Shown: piece by piece, positions 47,397 to 58,368 of the stretch
Layout of the letters: each line of letters begins with the position of its first letter
Position numbering within the stretch: position 1 is the stretch's first letter
Assembly (NCBI GenBank): GCA_032690845.1
Contig: CM064420.1
Location: 60,996,707 to 61,060,706, forward strand
DNA length: 64,000 bases
Direction: 5' to 3'
Source of the DNA: Eleusine coracana subsp. coracana
Lineage: Eukaryota; Streptophyta; Magnoliopsida; Poales; Poaceae
The notes under the pieces: model-generated
What the model was told of the DNA's origin: nothing
Seen by the model: only the letters and a program-made list of their open reading frames with translations
Databases searched by the model: none
Program-made: the position numbers and the translations under genes

Positions 47397-48084
47397 GGCA
47401 GAAACGACGAAAGGAGGAGGCTACGGATTTATCGGAGACGATCGGGTTCGGGTGGGAACGAGCGAGCCCAACGAAGAGACGAGATCGGTACAGTAGTGAA
47501 TTCAACTTCTGCTCCAAGTCCTGCTGCTGCCTCGAACACGTTCCGGTTTCCACCCCATGTGGGCCCACCTGTCAATAGGAACAATTTGGGCCCATCTTGT
47601 ACTGGAGTGGAGAGAAAGAGACACCGGAGGCGTCGGTGGCGGAGTCGCCATCATCCCGCACGGCGCACGCCACCGTACCAACCCTCGGTCGAGGAAGGAC
47701 GGACACGCTCACTCGCTCGAACGCGCAGCGTTGTCAGCACGCCAGGACAAACAAATCCAGCACTCACCGAAACGGAAAGACCGCGACCCGAAGCAAAGCT
47801 CGAGCGAGCTTGCTCTGCAGCCTCCACTCTCCACCACCACCAATCCGAGCAGATACCTCCCTTCCTCACGACGCTTCGTGCTCCCCCGGCATTGCTTGAC
47901 TCGCCGCTGGTGCTGGTAGCTGGTGGTTGGTTCCCACTTCCCAGTGGCGGTGGGTGTGGCCGGCCGGATTGCGGTGGAATGCCCGCCGCGACGGCGACCG
48001 CCGCCCGCCTCCGCTTCGTCCCGCTGCTAAAAGCGGACTGCTCGACCTCCGGGAGCGATCGCCGTTGACGACGCCGACAGCGCC
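47397..48084. promoter_or_regulatory. Divergent promoter region between DUF1618 and ARP3
   Basis: A GC-rich interval of 688 bp separates two divergent start codons and must contain both promoters and leaders. No clear TATA box is visible for ARP3, as is common for housekeeping genes. 'gtgggcccacctgtcaatagga' near 47559 contains a TGGGCC(C)-type site II motif. Confidence 0.5.
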
Positions 48085-51000
48085 ATGGACGCGGCGTCCC
48101 GCCCCGCCGTCGTCATCGACAACGGCACCGGGTACCGATTCCTCTGATCCTCTCCCTCCCTCCTTGCTCTAGATCTGCGCGATGCGGTGGTGAGGCGTAA
48201 CGCTGATCTGGTCCCCCCCCCCCCCCCCCCCCCCCCCCCCACTCCCGCAGGTACACGAAGATGGGGTTCGCGGGGAACGTGGAGCCCTGCTTCATCACGC
48301 CCACCGTCGTCGCCGTCAACGACTCCTTCTCCTCGGCCCCGGCGCCGGCCGCGAGGGGCGCCGCCAAGGGGAACTGGCTCGCGCAGCACAGCGCCGGCGT
48401 CATGGCCGACCTCGACTTCTACATCGGGGAGGAGGCGCTCGCGCGGTCCCGCGCCAGCAGCACCTACAGCCTCAGCTACCCCATCCGCAATGGCCAGGTC
48501 GGTGCTGCAGCTGCGTGCTGCCGTGTATATGAGAGGAACATGCTGCTGTGTTTGCACGGCAATTCGATTGATTTGAGCTGAAATGGACTGTGCAGGTGGA
48601 GAATTGGGACACTATGGAGAGGTTCTGGCAGCAGTGCATCTTCAATTATCTTCGGTGTGACCCGGAAGATCACTATTTTCTTCTAACCGAGAGCCCCCTT
48701 ACTGCTCCTGAGACCCGGGAGTACACCGGAGAGATCATGTTCGAGACGTTCAATGTTCCTGGCCTCTATATAGGAGTGCAACCGGTCCTTGCTCTTGCTG
48801 CCGGATACACTACTACCAAGGTTAGTTCTCGGTGCTTTTAGTCTTGTATACTTTGCCTTAAGCTGAAAATACGTGGCATTAGCATTTAAGATGAATGCTT
48901 CACTTCATTGTAATTGAACTAGCATTGTGATGAGCTTCAGGATTTTTAGTGACGCTGCTTCATTTTAGTGGTTTCCTGTTAAAGTTTTTGTAACGAAATG
49001 ATCTCGCTTGTCTTTGCTCTTTGTTAATTTGGCATGATTTGTCTACCGTTTGGAGAAAGTGTTGAAGTGCCATCAGTTTCTTGCTGTTTTATAGTACTCT
49101 TATTTGTTGTGACTCAATTGCTTCCTGTTGTTTAAGATTTTTTATGACTTCATTTTTATGCTATTTCTTATTACCAATGCTTCCTGTACTCAATTGCTAA
49201 AAATGAAGTCATATCCAGGTGTCAGCAGTATATCACTAGCCCCAGTGCTCTATTTCTTTGGTGGTGCTTTTCAATATCCCCAGTCAGACGAGCAGTGTTA
49301 CATTGAAAATTTAATATGCACTGCTGACACCTGGATATGCCTTAGCTAAGCCAGTTTCAAGTAACATTTCATTGCCTCCACGTTTTTATTTTGTCCATTG
49401 ATCAGTTTGTCTTCATTGTCATCGTTGTTCCCCTGTGTTCCCTGTTGAGGGATCATTGCACGCAGCATATTTATGGGGAAGCTTCATGCTTTGTTTTCAG
49501 TGTGAAATGACAGGTGTTGTAGTTGATGTGGGTGATGGAGCTACCCACATCGTTCCTGTTGCTGATGGTTATGTCATCGGGAGCAGCATCAGATCTATTC
49601 CAATTACAGGCAAGGATGTTACCCAGTTTATTCAGCAACTTATGAAGGTACTTTCCTCTGCTTTCTTGTGAATATCAGAAGGTGCTACCTCAATGCGCAG
49701 AGCAAGTTACCAAACTTGGGGTAGTGATAGATGTAGAAAAAAAATTGTTAGTTCAATAAAGAGTGGAAAAAGGATCAGTTCTCACATTGCTCTGTTCCTC
49801 ATTCAAAGATGTATCACACCATAAACTTCACTTAAATGATAGTGGTGGCATGCAATTCATTTGTAAAGAATTTTCTGTTTACTTTTTTTATGAGACATAA
49901 ATCAGTTGGATTGGCTTTACTTGGTCCAAGATGTAATGTTTGTGAACGCCTTCTAGATTCATTGAGTCGCCTAATGCTGATCATATACCTGAACAAATGA
50001 GCAATGATGAGATTGAAACAATTTTAGATTGAGTTATTGACATTTGATGATGAGATTGAAACAATTTTAGATTGAGTCACCTAATCTGATTCTTATATAA
50101 CTTTAAATCATCTTCTTGCTTGAAATGACACTGAATAGCTATAGCATGAGTCCCTGATTGATCAATTTTTGCATGCAGGAAAGAGGTGAGCACATTCCAG
50201 CAGAAGAATCTTTGGATGTAGCAAGGAGGCTTAAAGAAATGTATTGCTATACTTGTTCAGACATTGTGAAGGTACTGATCACATCTAGTGATTTTACATT
50301 GTCAACATATTTTGATTCCAGAAGAAGTTGTGTGGGACTACATAGGGCTTCTTTTGAGTTCTGACCTCTTCATAGCAATACTGACATACAATAGCTGATC
50401 GCCATTATATATGCTGAATCATTGATATGTAACTCCCATACTACCTGGGATCTACCAACTACCATATAAAGCGCTATTGCCTATTCTAGATATGTTTTTT
50501 TGTTGCCAAATAATGTATGTACATTCCTTTTTTATGATGATTGTTTTCTTTAAAGATTTGTAATTGTACTAATTTTCAACTATGGATTTTTTACGGAAAA
50601 ATCTATTCATAGTGTTCCTTATTTTTTTTTCTATTTTTAGGAATTCAATAAGCATGACAGGGAGCCCTCAAAGTACATTAAACACTGGAATGGCATCAAA
50701 CCAAAAACTGGTACAAAGTATTCATGTGACATGGGATATGAGCGCTTCTTGGGGCCTGAGGTATTTGATTTTGAAACAAGCATCTGTGATTGATTATATG
50801 TTGATCATGATACTCAGAGTTTCTCCTTTTGTTAATTGATTTTGCTTTGTTTCACTTGATACTTAATAAAAGCTAAATTGGCTTCATGGGTAACAATAAT
50901 GAAAAGACTTCAACTAGTTTGAGTTTGAGCTTAGTGGACATAAATGTAACAGTACTGCACATTTTATTATGAAGAACTTTGAAATATATTTTATTTTACG

Positions 51001-51762
51001 TTTTAATTACATTGCACATTTTAATTCAACATTCTCATAATACTGCAAAATATGTCCAGATCTTCTTTAACCCAGAAATTTACAACAATGACTTCACCAC
51101 TCCTTTGCAAGTTGTTATTGACAAGTGCATCCAATCATCCCCAATCGATACAAGGAGGTCTCTTTACAAGGTTTGCATGATCTGGATGTTTTTTTTATAC
51201 CCTTTGATATTACAGAGTTTAAGTCTATTCACTATGGCACAGAATATTGTCTTGTCTGGGGGTTCGACTATGTTTAAGGATTTCCATAGGAGATTGCAAC
51301 GAGACCTTAAAAAGATAGTGGATGCACGGGTCCGTTCTTCTAATGCTCGGGTTACTGGAGATGCAAAGGTACAGTCTTTCTTATTTGCTCTTGCTCTGTT
51401 TTTTACTGAGAAAATACTGGCTAGTTCTGTCATCACTTTAATTATTGCTTAACTCCCTTGGTTCCAGGCCCAACCTATAGAAGTGAATGTGGTCAGTCAT
51501 CCTATCCAGAGATACGCAGTCTGGTTTGGCGGTTCTGTGCTTGCTTCTACTGCTGAATTCTATGAGGTACTTCAGCTTTTATTTCTGTAAATTATCCGTA
51601 GCATTGCAAGTTTTGCATTGTAGGGAGAATCACAGATCACATGAGTGTCATCTAATCCTGGCATATGTTTCATTTAACCAGGCTTGCCATACGAAAGCAG
51701 AGTATGAAGAGTACGGTGCAAGCATCTGCAGATCAAATCCTGTTTTCAAAGGAATGTATTGA
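48085..51762 (+). CDS. ARP3: Actin-related protein 3 (ARP2/3 complex)
   Basis: Ten exons in phase: 48085-48131, 48251-48497, 48596-48820, 49501-49647, 50179-50271, 50641-50760, 51060-51170, 51243-51368, 51468-51566 and 51682-51762, giving 431 aa. Hallmarks are AVVIDNGTGYTKMGFAGN (nucleotide-binding loop 1), HYFLLTESPLTAPETREY, GVVVDVGDGATHIVPVADGY (loop 2), VLSGGSTMFKDFHRRLQRDL, WFGGSVLAS and the C-terminus EYGASICRSNPVFKGMY. ARP3 forms the nucleating pair with ARP2 and is needed for branched actin, trichome and pavement-cell shape in plants. The frame is intact and the length normal. Intron 1 ends in a run of 28 C before CAG, and intron 3 contains two overlapping hairpins. Confidence 0.96.
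48213..48240. repeat. Poly-C run of 28 in the polypyrimidine tract of ARP3 intron 1
   Basis: Twenty-eight consecutive C end 10 bases before the ARP3 exon 2 boundary (ACTCCCGCAG|GTAC). The run therefore acts as the polypyrimidine tract of this acceptor, or is an assembly artefact. Confidence 0.8.
49143..49339. repeat. Two overlapping inverted repeats in ARP3 intron 3
   Basis: A perfect 16-bp inverted repeat (49143-49158 with 49198-49213) overlaps by four bases a perfect 20-bp inverted repeat (49210-49229 with 49320-49339). The first arm reads TATGACTTCATTTTTA; the second reads CATATCCAGGTGTCAGCAGT. RNA could form one hairpin or the other, not both in full. Confidence 0.85.
50004..50077. repeat. 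Short direct repeat in ARP3 intron 4
   Basis: A 31-bp sequence starting ATGATGAGATTGAAACAATT is repeated after about 12 bases; the surrounding 'gattgagt.acctaat' word also recurs. It is a local tandem duplication. Confidence 0.75.
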
Positions 51763-52680
51763 ATCCAATCATCAACTCCTGTTTTCAAGGGGACGTATTT
51801 AACCAGAGAACAAACCCTTGTGCTGGATGTGACTAATAGCCTCATGCGCTCGACCTGTGCCTGCGCCGCTACCAAGAGAGTTGTAAGTGGTGACTGTGGA
51901 CTGGAGGCAAACTCCGAGAGATCCTGTAGAAACCTGGCTACACTTGTACAAAGCAAAATGCAAAATTCTAGACCGACATTGCATCCATACACTTCCGGCG
52001 GAGGTCTGCCCTGGTGACCTGCCTTGAGCGGCCTGCATCTCTGTATAATATTGCGAAATCGGGGGCACACATTAAGATTGCCATTTTTGGTGATGTGGTA
52101 TTAGTCCTTGTAGATCTACATATTTATTGATTCTATAGCAATTTCTTTTCTTCTTGTTCAGGCGTTTTAACTTCTAAATTGACTCAGGCTCAAAAAAAAA
52201 AAAAACTTTTAAATTGACTCGTTATTATCACCGTCACGTTACACAATCTTGGCGAATCAACAGATCAGGATTGCAGAAAGCCTGCTTTCGCTATGAATCT
52301 GCCAAGATCGCATTGTTTTACACAATAATCTGTAACGTTTAGGCAAGGAGAAACAAATCTGCAGACCCTTTTGATTCTGAAACAACGGAACATAAGTTTG
52401 TTGACTTGCATTTTTTTTTCCATTCCGTATGATTTACATGACAGCAGATGGATTACAAATGTAATCTCACATGTTACACTTGCAGAGGAACTAACAATAC
52501 ACGAGCACGGAGCAAAACTGAATTTGATTTGCAAAACCGGTCAGACCAAATCATGCAGTTCCTAGAGCTAGGACTACGAAGAACAATGGAGAGATCTTGA
52601 AGCCGGGAGGAGCAGGCATGCAGTTTGCAGTCTACTCCGTGCGCTCCTCGACGTCCCTCCTGCTAATCCTCTGCTCCTGC
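51763..52680. other. ARP3 3' flank, no supported gene
   Basis: Begins with a partial duplicate of the ARP3 stop region ('cctgttttcaa' near 51737 and 51778). The rest shows no gene. Confidence 0.45.
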
Positions 52681-53085
52681 TCAGGGACGTGCGACGGCGT
52701 CAGCGCCAGCGTCGAGGCTGTACTGCCCGGAGAAATCGGACGCCCACTGCACTAGAATGGCGTCGTTGTCGGAAGCCGGAGCGAGTGGAGCGGCGGCGCC
52801 GAACTGCTGCTGCTGCACGAAGGCGTCGAATGCGGCGGCATACGGGCCGAACGATACAAGGGGCTTCGTGTCGTAGTCCACGGCGCACCAGAGAGGAGTC
52901 ACGGCGGTGGCGTCGTGAACGGCGTCGGCCGCGTGAGGCAGGGGAGGCAGAGCGCCGATGGCACGCAGGTACTCGTCCATCCGATCGACCGCGGCGTCGC
53001 CGGAGAACGGGTCGAAGCGGCCCGGAGGCGTGGCGCGAGCGAGGAACTCGTAGTCGTCGGCGAAGGGATCCATGATCTCTGCCAT
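52681..53085 (-). CDS. Hypothetical acidic protein, 134 aa
   Basis: Starts MAEIMDPFADDYEFLARA and continues GRFDPFSGDAAVDRMDEYL, PLWCAVDYDTKPLVSFGPY, AFDAFVQQQQFG and VQWASDFSGQYSLDAGAD. It is acidic and has Phe- and Asp-rich spacing, but no domain I recognise. The frame is also open upstream to 53472, but that part is antisense to the Ser/Asp-rich gene, and the ATG at 53085 gives a compact protein. The start is 181 bp from the divergent gene at 53267. No intron or signal peptide is visible. Confidence 0.45.
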   Translation of the reverse strand: MAEIMDPFADDYEFLARATPPGRFDPFSGDAAVDRMDEYLRAIGALPPLPHAADAVHDATAVTPLWCAVDYDTKPLVSFGPYAAAFDAFVQQQQFGAAAPLAPASDNDAILVQWASDFSGQYSLDAGADAVARP

Positions 53086-53266
53086 GGTGACAGAGGCGGA
53101 GGGAGCGAGCGAGAGAGGACGATCAGGGGTGGCTGTGCGAGAAGAGAACCAGAAGGCAAGTAGGCAAGTAGGGGTCACGTTCCCAGAGGAAGAGGAAGAG
53201 TGCGTCGACATATGTGGCGGCGTCTCGCCCGTCGCGATTCGCGACGTCACGCTCACGTGCAGCCCC

Positions 53267-53818
53267 ATGTCTGATAGCAGCGACTCCGAGAGCTCATCGT
53301 CGAGCGATTCGGACTCCGGCAGCGACTCCGACGACAGCAGCTCTGACAGCGAGAGCGACACTGACGAGATTGCCGACAGCGCAGCTCCTCCAGCGGCGGT
53401 TCCACAGGCGGACAACGTCACCTCTGCGCCGCCGCCAGAGACAGAGCAGAGTACTGAGCCAGAGGGCAACAACTCCGACGAGATTGTCAGCAGCCCGGTT
53501 CCATCTCCGGTTCTTCCTGAGAAGATCGACAGCCCTGCACAGCCACCGGCGCGGGCACCGGTGATGGTCCAGAGAACAAAACCTGAGGAGAAGCTGCCGA
53601 TGCCCGTTCTGCTGGCCAGGGCGCAGGAGGCTCACGAGATTCGGGAGCAGAAGGGGAACGGGTGGGAGCGGGAAAAGACCCGCCGAGCGGTGCGCGCAAT
53701 GGAGAAGGCCGTGCTGCCCGACGAGAGCATCCATCCACGGGACTTGGCCAGGGTCGGCATTGCTGAGTTCCAGTACGTTCTGGGGAGGCTTGGGATCTCC
53801 CTCAGGCCCGACGTGTAA
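53267..53818 (+). CDS. Ser/Asp-rich protein with a GTE-like C-terminus
   Basis: The frame is open from 53072, but the ATG at 53267 begins the distinct domain MSDSSDSESSSSSDSDSGSD and yields 183 aa. Regions in order: a Ser/Asp repeat (1-40), a Pro-rich linker, then a charged helix (VLLARAQEAHEIREQKGNG, REKTRRAVRAMEKAVL) ending DLARVGIAEFQYVLGRLGIS. The helix and end resemble the C-terminal tail of plant bromodomain GTE proteins, but there is no bromodomain or NET domain here. It may be a fragment of such a gene that has become free-standing. A damaged second copy lies at 59066-59420. Confidence 0.5.
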   Translation: MSDSSDSESSSSSDSDSGSDSDDSSSDSESDTDEIADSAAPPAAVPQADNVTSAPPPETEQSTEPEGNNSDEIVSSPVPSPVLPEKIDSPAQPPARAPVMVQRTKPEEKLPMPVLLARAQEAHEIREQKGNGWEREKTRRAVRAMEKAVLPDESIHPRDLARVGIAEFQYVLGRLGISLRPDV

Positions 53819-54185
53819 GGATGCTCGTAGTGTGCAGCCGCGATGAAATTGTTGGCATTGTCGCCGAACTCTGGATGGCGCGTCTAATGAACAAATTTTG
53901 TATTTTCTCTTGAATGAATGAAGCATGAAAGTTTAATTTTACGTTCATCCAGAAATCTGCATAAAATCTGATCTCCCAAACAAATCCGCGGCAACGAAAC
54001 ATCGAGTATTTTGCAGTTTAAGATTTCGGACTGCTCATGCATGAAAGAAATAGTACCAGGTAACTGAGCCAGATACTACAACTTTCTGTACAAAAATCAA
54101 ACTCCAATCTCATCACTCTAGTTTGCGTCGATATCGATTGTTGGGAAACGACGTGCTGCCCTATATCTAGCACTGAGCTTTTTAC
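53819..54185. other. 3' flank of the Ser/Asp-rich gene
   Basis: No gene seen. Contains 'tgaatgaatgaagc' near the expected polyadenylation region. Confidence 0.4.
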
Positions 54186-54745
54186 ATTGGAGAATACTGT
54201 TTAGCTACTATGTACCAACCAGTTTAACCAAAAACCTAAATTGATAGGAAAGGATGAACAATTCACTTATGGTTCAATACCTTTCTCATGTACAGCTCCC
54301 TCGGAGCGCAAACATGAAAATAAGAGCGACGCAGTGGAAAATGCGATTAACAGTACACTTGAACTTAAGAACTCTGACTCGATACCATGTTAAGCGCACT
54401 ATGTATTAACTAGTTCACTCAAAAGCTTAAACTGATAGGAAAAAGTGGACAATTCACTTTATCCTTCAAGACTCCCCCTCATGTGTATCTTTCTTGACGC
54501 AAATGTGAAATAGGAGCCGACTATAATTTATTTTTAATAAATGATGCCTGTTAGGATTCGAACTCGAGACCTCTGACTTTGATACCATGTTAAGTTACTA
54601 TGCACCGACTAGTTGCACCCAAAAATCTAAGCTGATAGGAAAGGGTGAGCAATTCACTTATGGTTCAACACTCCCCCTCACATGCAACTTTTTCGGGGCA
54701 CAAACGTGAAAATAGAAGCGGCGTAACGGAAATATATGATTGACA
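54186..54745 (-). repeat. Three tandem diverged copies of an LTR/PBS-like unit
   Basis: Units of about 200 bp begin near 54186, 54393 and 54595. Each carries 'ctgataggaaa', 'caattcact', 'ctccctc' and a 'cgtgaaaatag' type word. Read on the minus strand, two junctions show TTAACATGGTATCAAAG or TTAACATGGTATCGAG, close to the TGGTATCAGAGC initiator-tRNA primer-binding site of Ty1/copia elements. I read it as tandemly arranged retroelement end fragments without coding sequence. Confidence 0.55.
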
Positions 54746-54861
54746 TGTAAGTACTATCTATGGACAAGACATGATAAATCAGAAATGAGATCCAAAACAG
54801 TAAGGCTATTGATTCATAGCTGTGCTTAGAACCGAATTTTTGGATAGGCCTTACTGGCAGG

Positions 54862-54918
54862 TGCCTTGGCGGGGTAGGGTTCACCTGGTGCTGTGACGAA
54901 CCCTACCCCGCCAAGGCA
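54862..54918. repeat. Perfect 21-bp hairpin
   Basis: Arms 54862-54882 and 54898-54918 are perfectly complementary, with a 15-nt loop. The left arm starts TGCCTTGGCGGGGTAGGG. The arms are GC-rich in AT-rich surroundings. Confidence 0.9.
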
Positions 54919-55428
54919 GGGCGAGGGTATGTGGGAGAGTGACGGGGCAGGCAGCTCAGGAGAGAGAGTGAGAAGTCAGAGGTTGAAGATGAACAAACAC
55001 CATTGGATATTCATCGTATGGCTGAAAAAAAACTAGTGTTGGACAGCCCGAAAACATGTAGACGGCCCCTTCTGAATTCACATTTACCTGTACAAAACGT
55101 TCAGATTCCTGAAACATTGTTTGTGCTATCACAAAATTAAGCCCTAATTGTGTAATGCAATAGACGTAATTCTAAAATTATGTAATGTGTTGTGGATCAA
55201 ATATTTGTCACATGATGAGCTACTTTCGTGCTTCATGTTAGTTAATAGTACTTCTATAATTTAGTTTCAAACAGTTAATTCATGAACCGTTCATCTAGAT
55301 TCTCAATTTGACTTCAGTTCTCATCGGTGAGATGAAAATGCAAATGCAGCTGAAATTTACACGGAATTAGGAACAAAAGGAAATCATTGCCAAACTTCAA
55401 CATATATTTTTTTTGTAAAATAAAATTA

Positions 55429-55710
55429 GGGGCATTTACTCTTTAATAACATTTCACATGCACTCACCAACCCTTGCACTAACGAGTCTTGCAAATTGCA
55501 AATAAAATTCTGAAGTGTGCCCCTGATCAGGTACTTTAAATACTTGCATCCTTCATCGAACATATCATCACGAGTGACTAGTATAATTGCAAACGACAAG
55601 AGTTTGAGGGACAGTACCAGAGAGTTTTCTTAGTGTACAAATGGGTTGGGAATGAGAGGCATCCAGGAAACTTGCTTTGTCAACACTTGAGTAAGCCGTT
55701 GAACTTCAGT
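55429..55710 (+). repeat. Promoter-like module, copy A
   Basis: Contains 'gtgcccctgatcaggt', a TATA-like TTTAAATA at 55535, 'gagtgactagtataattgcaaacg', 'gagagttttctt' and an ATG at 55652 that starts the short frame MRGIQETCFVNT. The similarity with copy D extends left to about 54803. No long open frame follows. Confidence 0.6.
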
Positions 55711-56069
55711 TATAGTGGCCCCTGAATCAAAAGAACATGGAAGACAATTACGCTACCAAGGGAAGTGTCTTCCTCCTTGCGCATAGAGGATGTCTCTCGG
55801 TCATTGCTTGCTGCAGCGTATTGGAATTTGACAGCAGAACAGGAATGTCTGGGAGGGAGCAGGAGAAGGTATGTCGGCCGGGGTGGTGCGACCCGCCGAC
55901 GACATTGACTTGGAGGAGGTATAACGACAATGGGCAAGAGTAGGATGGTGTTGTATACTAGTACTTGCAGGCCCTCGATGAATTGTTTTAAATGGGTACA
56001 TATGCAATTATCCATAACCTGTATAGTCAAACTCTAATTTTGCTAACGAATCAACTTGGCCGCAATCAG

Positions 56070-56354
56070 CGAAAGGGCATGTAGCCTAGTGGTTACAGAG
56101 CCTCAGTAACACCTCAGATCCTGAGTTTAACTTTCCATGAGAGCGAATTTACTAAAATTTAACAACATTAGGTTTTCAGTGATAGACGACACTCCCATTG
56201 ACAGCAAGACACCAATGATGACTTTATTAATCTAAAGGATTTACCGGCTTACTCTTCAAAGATGCTCATAGGGGTAGAATTTGCGTACATGTGTTTATAG
56301 GGGTGGGTGTGCGCGCATTGTGAGTGTCTGAGTTGTACTGTGTAATTAAAAAAA
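56070..56354 (+). repeat. SINE with target-site duplication
   Basis: A tRNA-like 5' end (GCATGTAGCCTAGTGGTTAC, then GATCCTGAGTTTAAC) is followed by a non-tRNA body and an A-rich tail. It is flanked by AACTTGGCCGCAATCAG (56053-56069) and AACTTGGCCGTAATGAG (56355-56371), a 17-bp duplication with two mismatches. It resembles the Au SINE group of grasses ('ataggggtgggtgtgcg'). Confidence 0.8.
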
Positions 56355-56374
56355 AACTTGGCCGTAATGAGCCA

Positions 56375-56770
56375 ATGATCCTTTCATCTAGATTATTAGC
56401 TTTGATCCAATCAGTGAGATGAGAATGCAACTACAGCTGCCCAATCTAGCAGCACATAAAGCAGATTAACACGATTAATTTTTTAACAAGAGATCTGGGG
56501 CATTCGTCATTGAGTACTGTTGCCCCCATTAATCCTCGTGCTGCTTAAAATCAAGCTAATTAACATCAGCAGTGGTGCCCCTCTCCAAGTCTTTTATAAA
56601 TAGGTACCTCTTTGCCCTTCCTTGTAAGTGACTAGTCACCTGCTACAAACTGCCAGAGAATGAATAATTGCACCGGAGATTTTCTTGGTGAGGAGTGCCC
56701 TAGAAATGGGGGGCATCCAAGAAACTTATGTTGACAACATTGGACTAGGTAGTTCGATTTTGGTGTCAAT
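56375..56770 (+). repeat. Promoter-like module, copy B
   Basis: Shows 'gtggtgcccctctccaagtc', TTATAAATA at 56594, 'gtaagtgactagtcacctgc', 'gattttcttgg' and an ATG at 56706 (MGGIQETYVDN, open for about 35 codons). Diverged from copies A and D. Confidence 0.5.
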
Positions 56771-57119
56771 GGCAAGCAGTGGCCTATCGATCAGTCTGAT
56801 ATGAACAAGAAGCTGTGGGTAACACCTCCTTGGACGCGGAGGACCACATGCAGCGCCTTCTAGAGAACACATCCATTGAAGCTAGTAGATTCCATTTCCA
56901 AGCTAATCATACGAGGATCAGTTCTCAAGGCACTCAAATCAGTTTATACAATGTTTTACTTTCTTTTCATGCAATATGCATAGTGCTACTTAAGCAATAT
57001 ATATAGTATCTCCTCCTTGAGCAGAATCAAGTTTCAGCTTTAGTCAATCAAGCAACAACTATACAACAAGTGTTTGTTGTATCCAAATCAAATATTATCT
57101 TGATGATGGTCGAATAGGT

Positions 57120-57500
57120 AGCTTTTCTCCGAAATTAACATGGAAATAGTGCAAAAAGAAATTATTGCCACATTTTCATATATATATATCAATTTATGTA
57201 CAATGAAATCACATGTATTTACTCTTTTGTAATGTTTCACATATACCCATCAGTCCCAGCACTGCTTAGAATCATTCTAATTAACCTTTAAAGTATGCCC
57301 CTCACTAGGTCCTTTATATATATGTGCTTTTTCATTGATCACATCATTGCAAGTGATAAGTAGACTGCAAACGGCAAGAGTAGGAGGAGCAACACCAAGA
57401 GAGTTTTCTTGTGTGCAAGGAATGAGAGGCATCTAGGAAACTTGCTCTGTCAACGCCGGAGTAGCCCGTTCAAATTCAGTAACAACTAGGGTTAGTGTCT
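57120..57500 (+). repeat. Promoter-like module, copy C
   Basis: Shows 'gtatgcccctcactaggtcc', TTTATATATA at 57313, 'gcaagtgataagtagactgcaaacg', 'gagagttttcttgtgt' and an ATG at 57422 whose frame stops at once (MRGI then TAG). Followed by a second partial copy of its end near 57510-57580. Confidence 0.55.
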
Positions 57501-57639
57501 TCTTGTGTCCAAGGGACATGAAAGGCAAGTAAGAATAAACTTGTGAAACTTGCTCTATCAACAGCGGAGAAACGACTTCTTCAATATGGTGGAAGCTCAA
57601 ATTTGTCTGGCAGTGCTAGTAAAAGTTGGAGACATCTGG

Positions 57640-58320
57640 TGAATCAATAAGCTCACGGTGCCAGCGTCAGCGTCGGTGTTCCAGGTGACGACCAGGCCAG
57701 CCATGTCCATGCGTCCCATGGTTCAGAAGACAGAAGGTCGACACCTCCTCACCGCCGCAGCTCCTGCTCATTGCGTCACGCCTGTCTCCAACACCACCAT
57801 CGATGGAGAGCGCGCAATCATGAAGACACGCCGGGCCGTCTCACCTGCAGCGTCGTGCAAAGACGGCATGTCGCGTAGGGCATCGAGAAGTTGTCATCCG
57901 TGCCCTTGCATTGCACAAGTGCATTAAAGCGACACTCGTCGACTTCAACATCAACATGGCGGTCGGTGTGCCTCGTCGCAGAACACCTTCTTGCTGGCGT
58001 GGCTAGTGTACTCCTCACGCATCAAGGTGGCTGACAATGACGTCGACATCAAGACAATGATATTTTCTCTACCGACACCAAGAGATGTCCCTCGACCCTA
58101 CCTGGGAGGCCCTCAAGAAGCGGCTGGCGGTCGAGCTTCTTGACGCCCTCGATGATATCGTGTTGAAGACAACTACAACAAACACTTCTTGCCCGACGAA
58201 CCATGACCTGTACTAGATTGTGACAAGGTGCCATCGGCAAGAGAAAGAAGGTGACCCCCCTCGTGGAACAGATAGATTCCCGGTCGATTTCGCTAGAGGA
58301 TGGAGCATGACTTTGATTTG
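57640..58320. other. GC-rich fragment of unknown origin
   Basis: This stretch is coding-like in composition but broken into short frames on both strands (for example 57658-57927 plus). I recognise no domain. It follows module C much as the GTE-like fragment follows module D, so it may be a captured gene fragment. Confidence 0.3.
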
Positions 58321-58368
58321 CTGAATCCAGGAGCCTATAAACACTCTCATATTTGATTCAAAGTAGTA

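Noticed and set aside
53072..53266. N-terminal extension of the Ser/Asp-rich protein
   Set aside because: It lies antisense to the start of the divergent gene and has no conserved features; the ATG at 53267 starts the distinct Ser/Asp tract.
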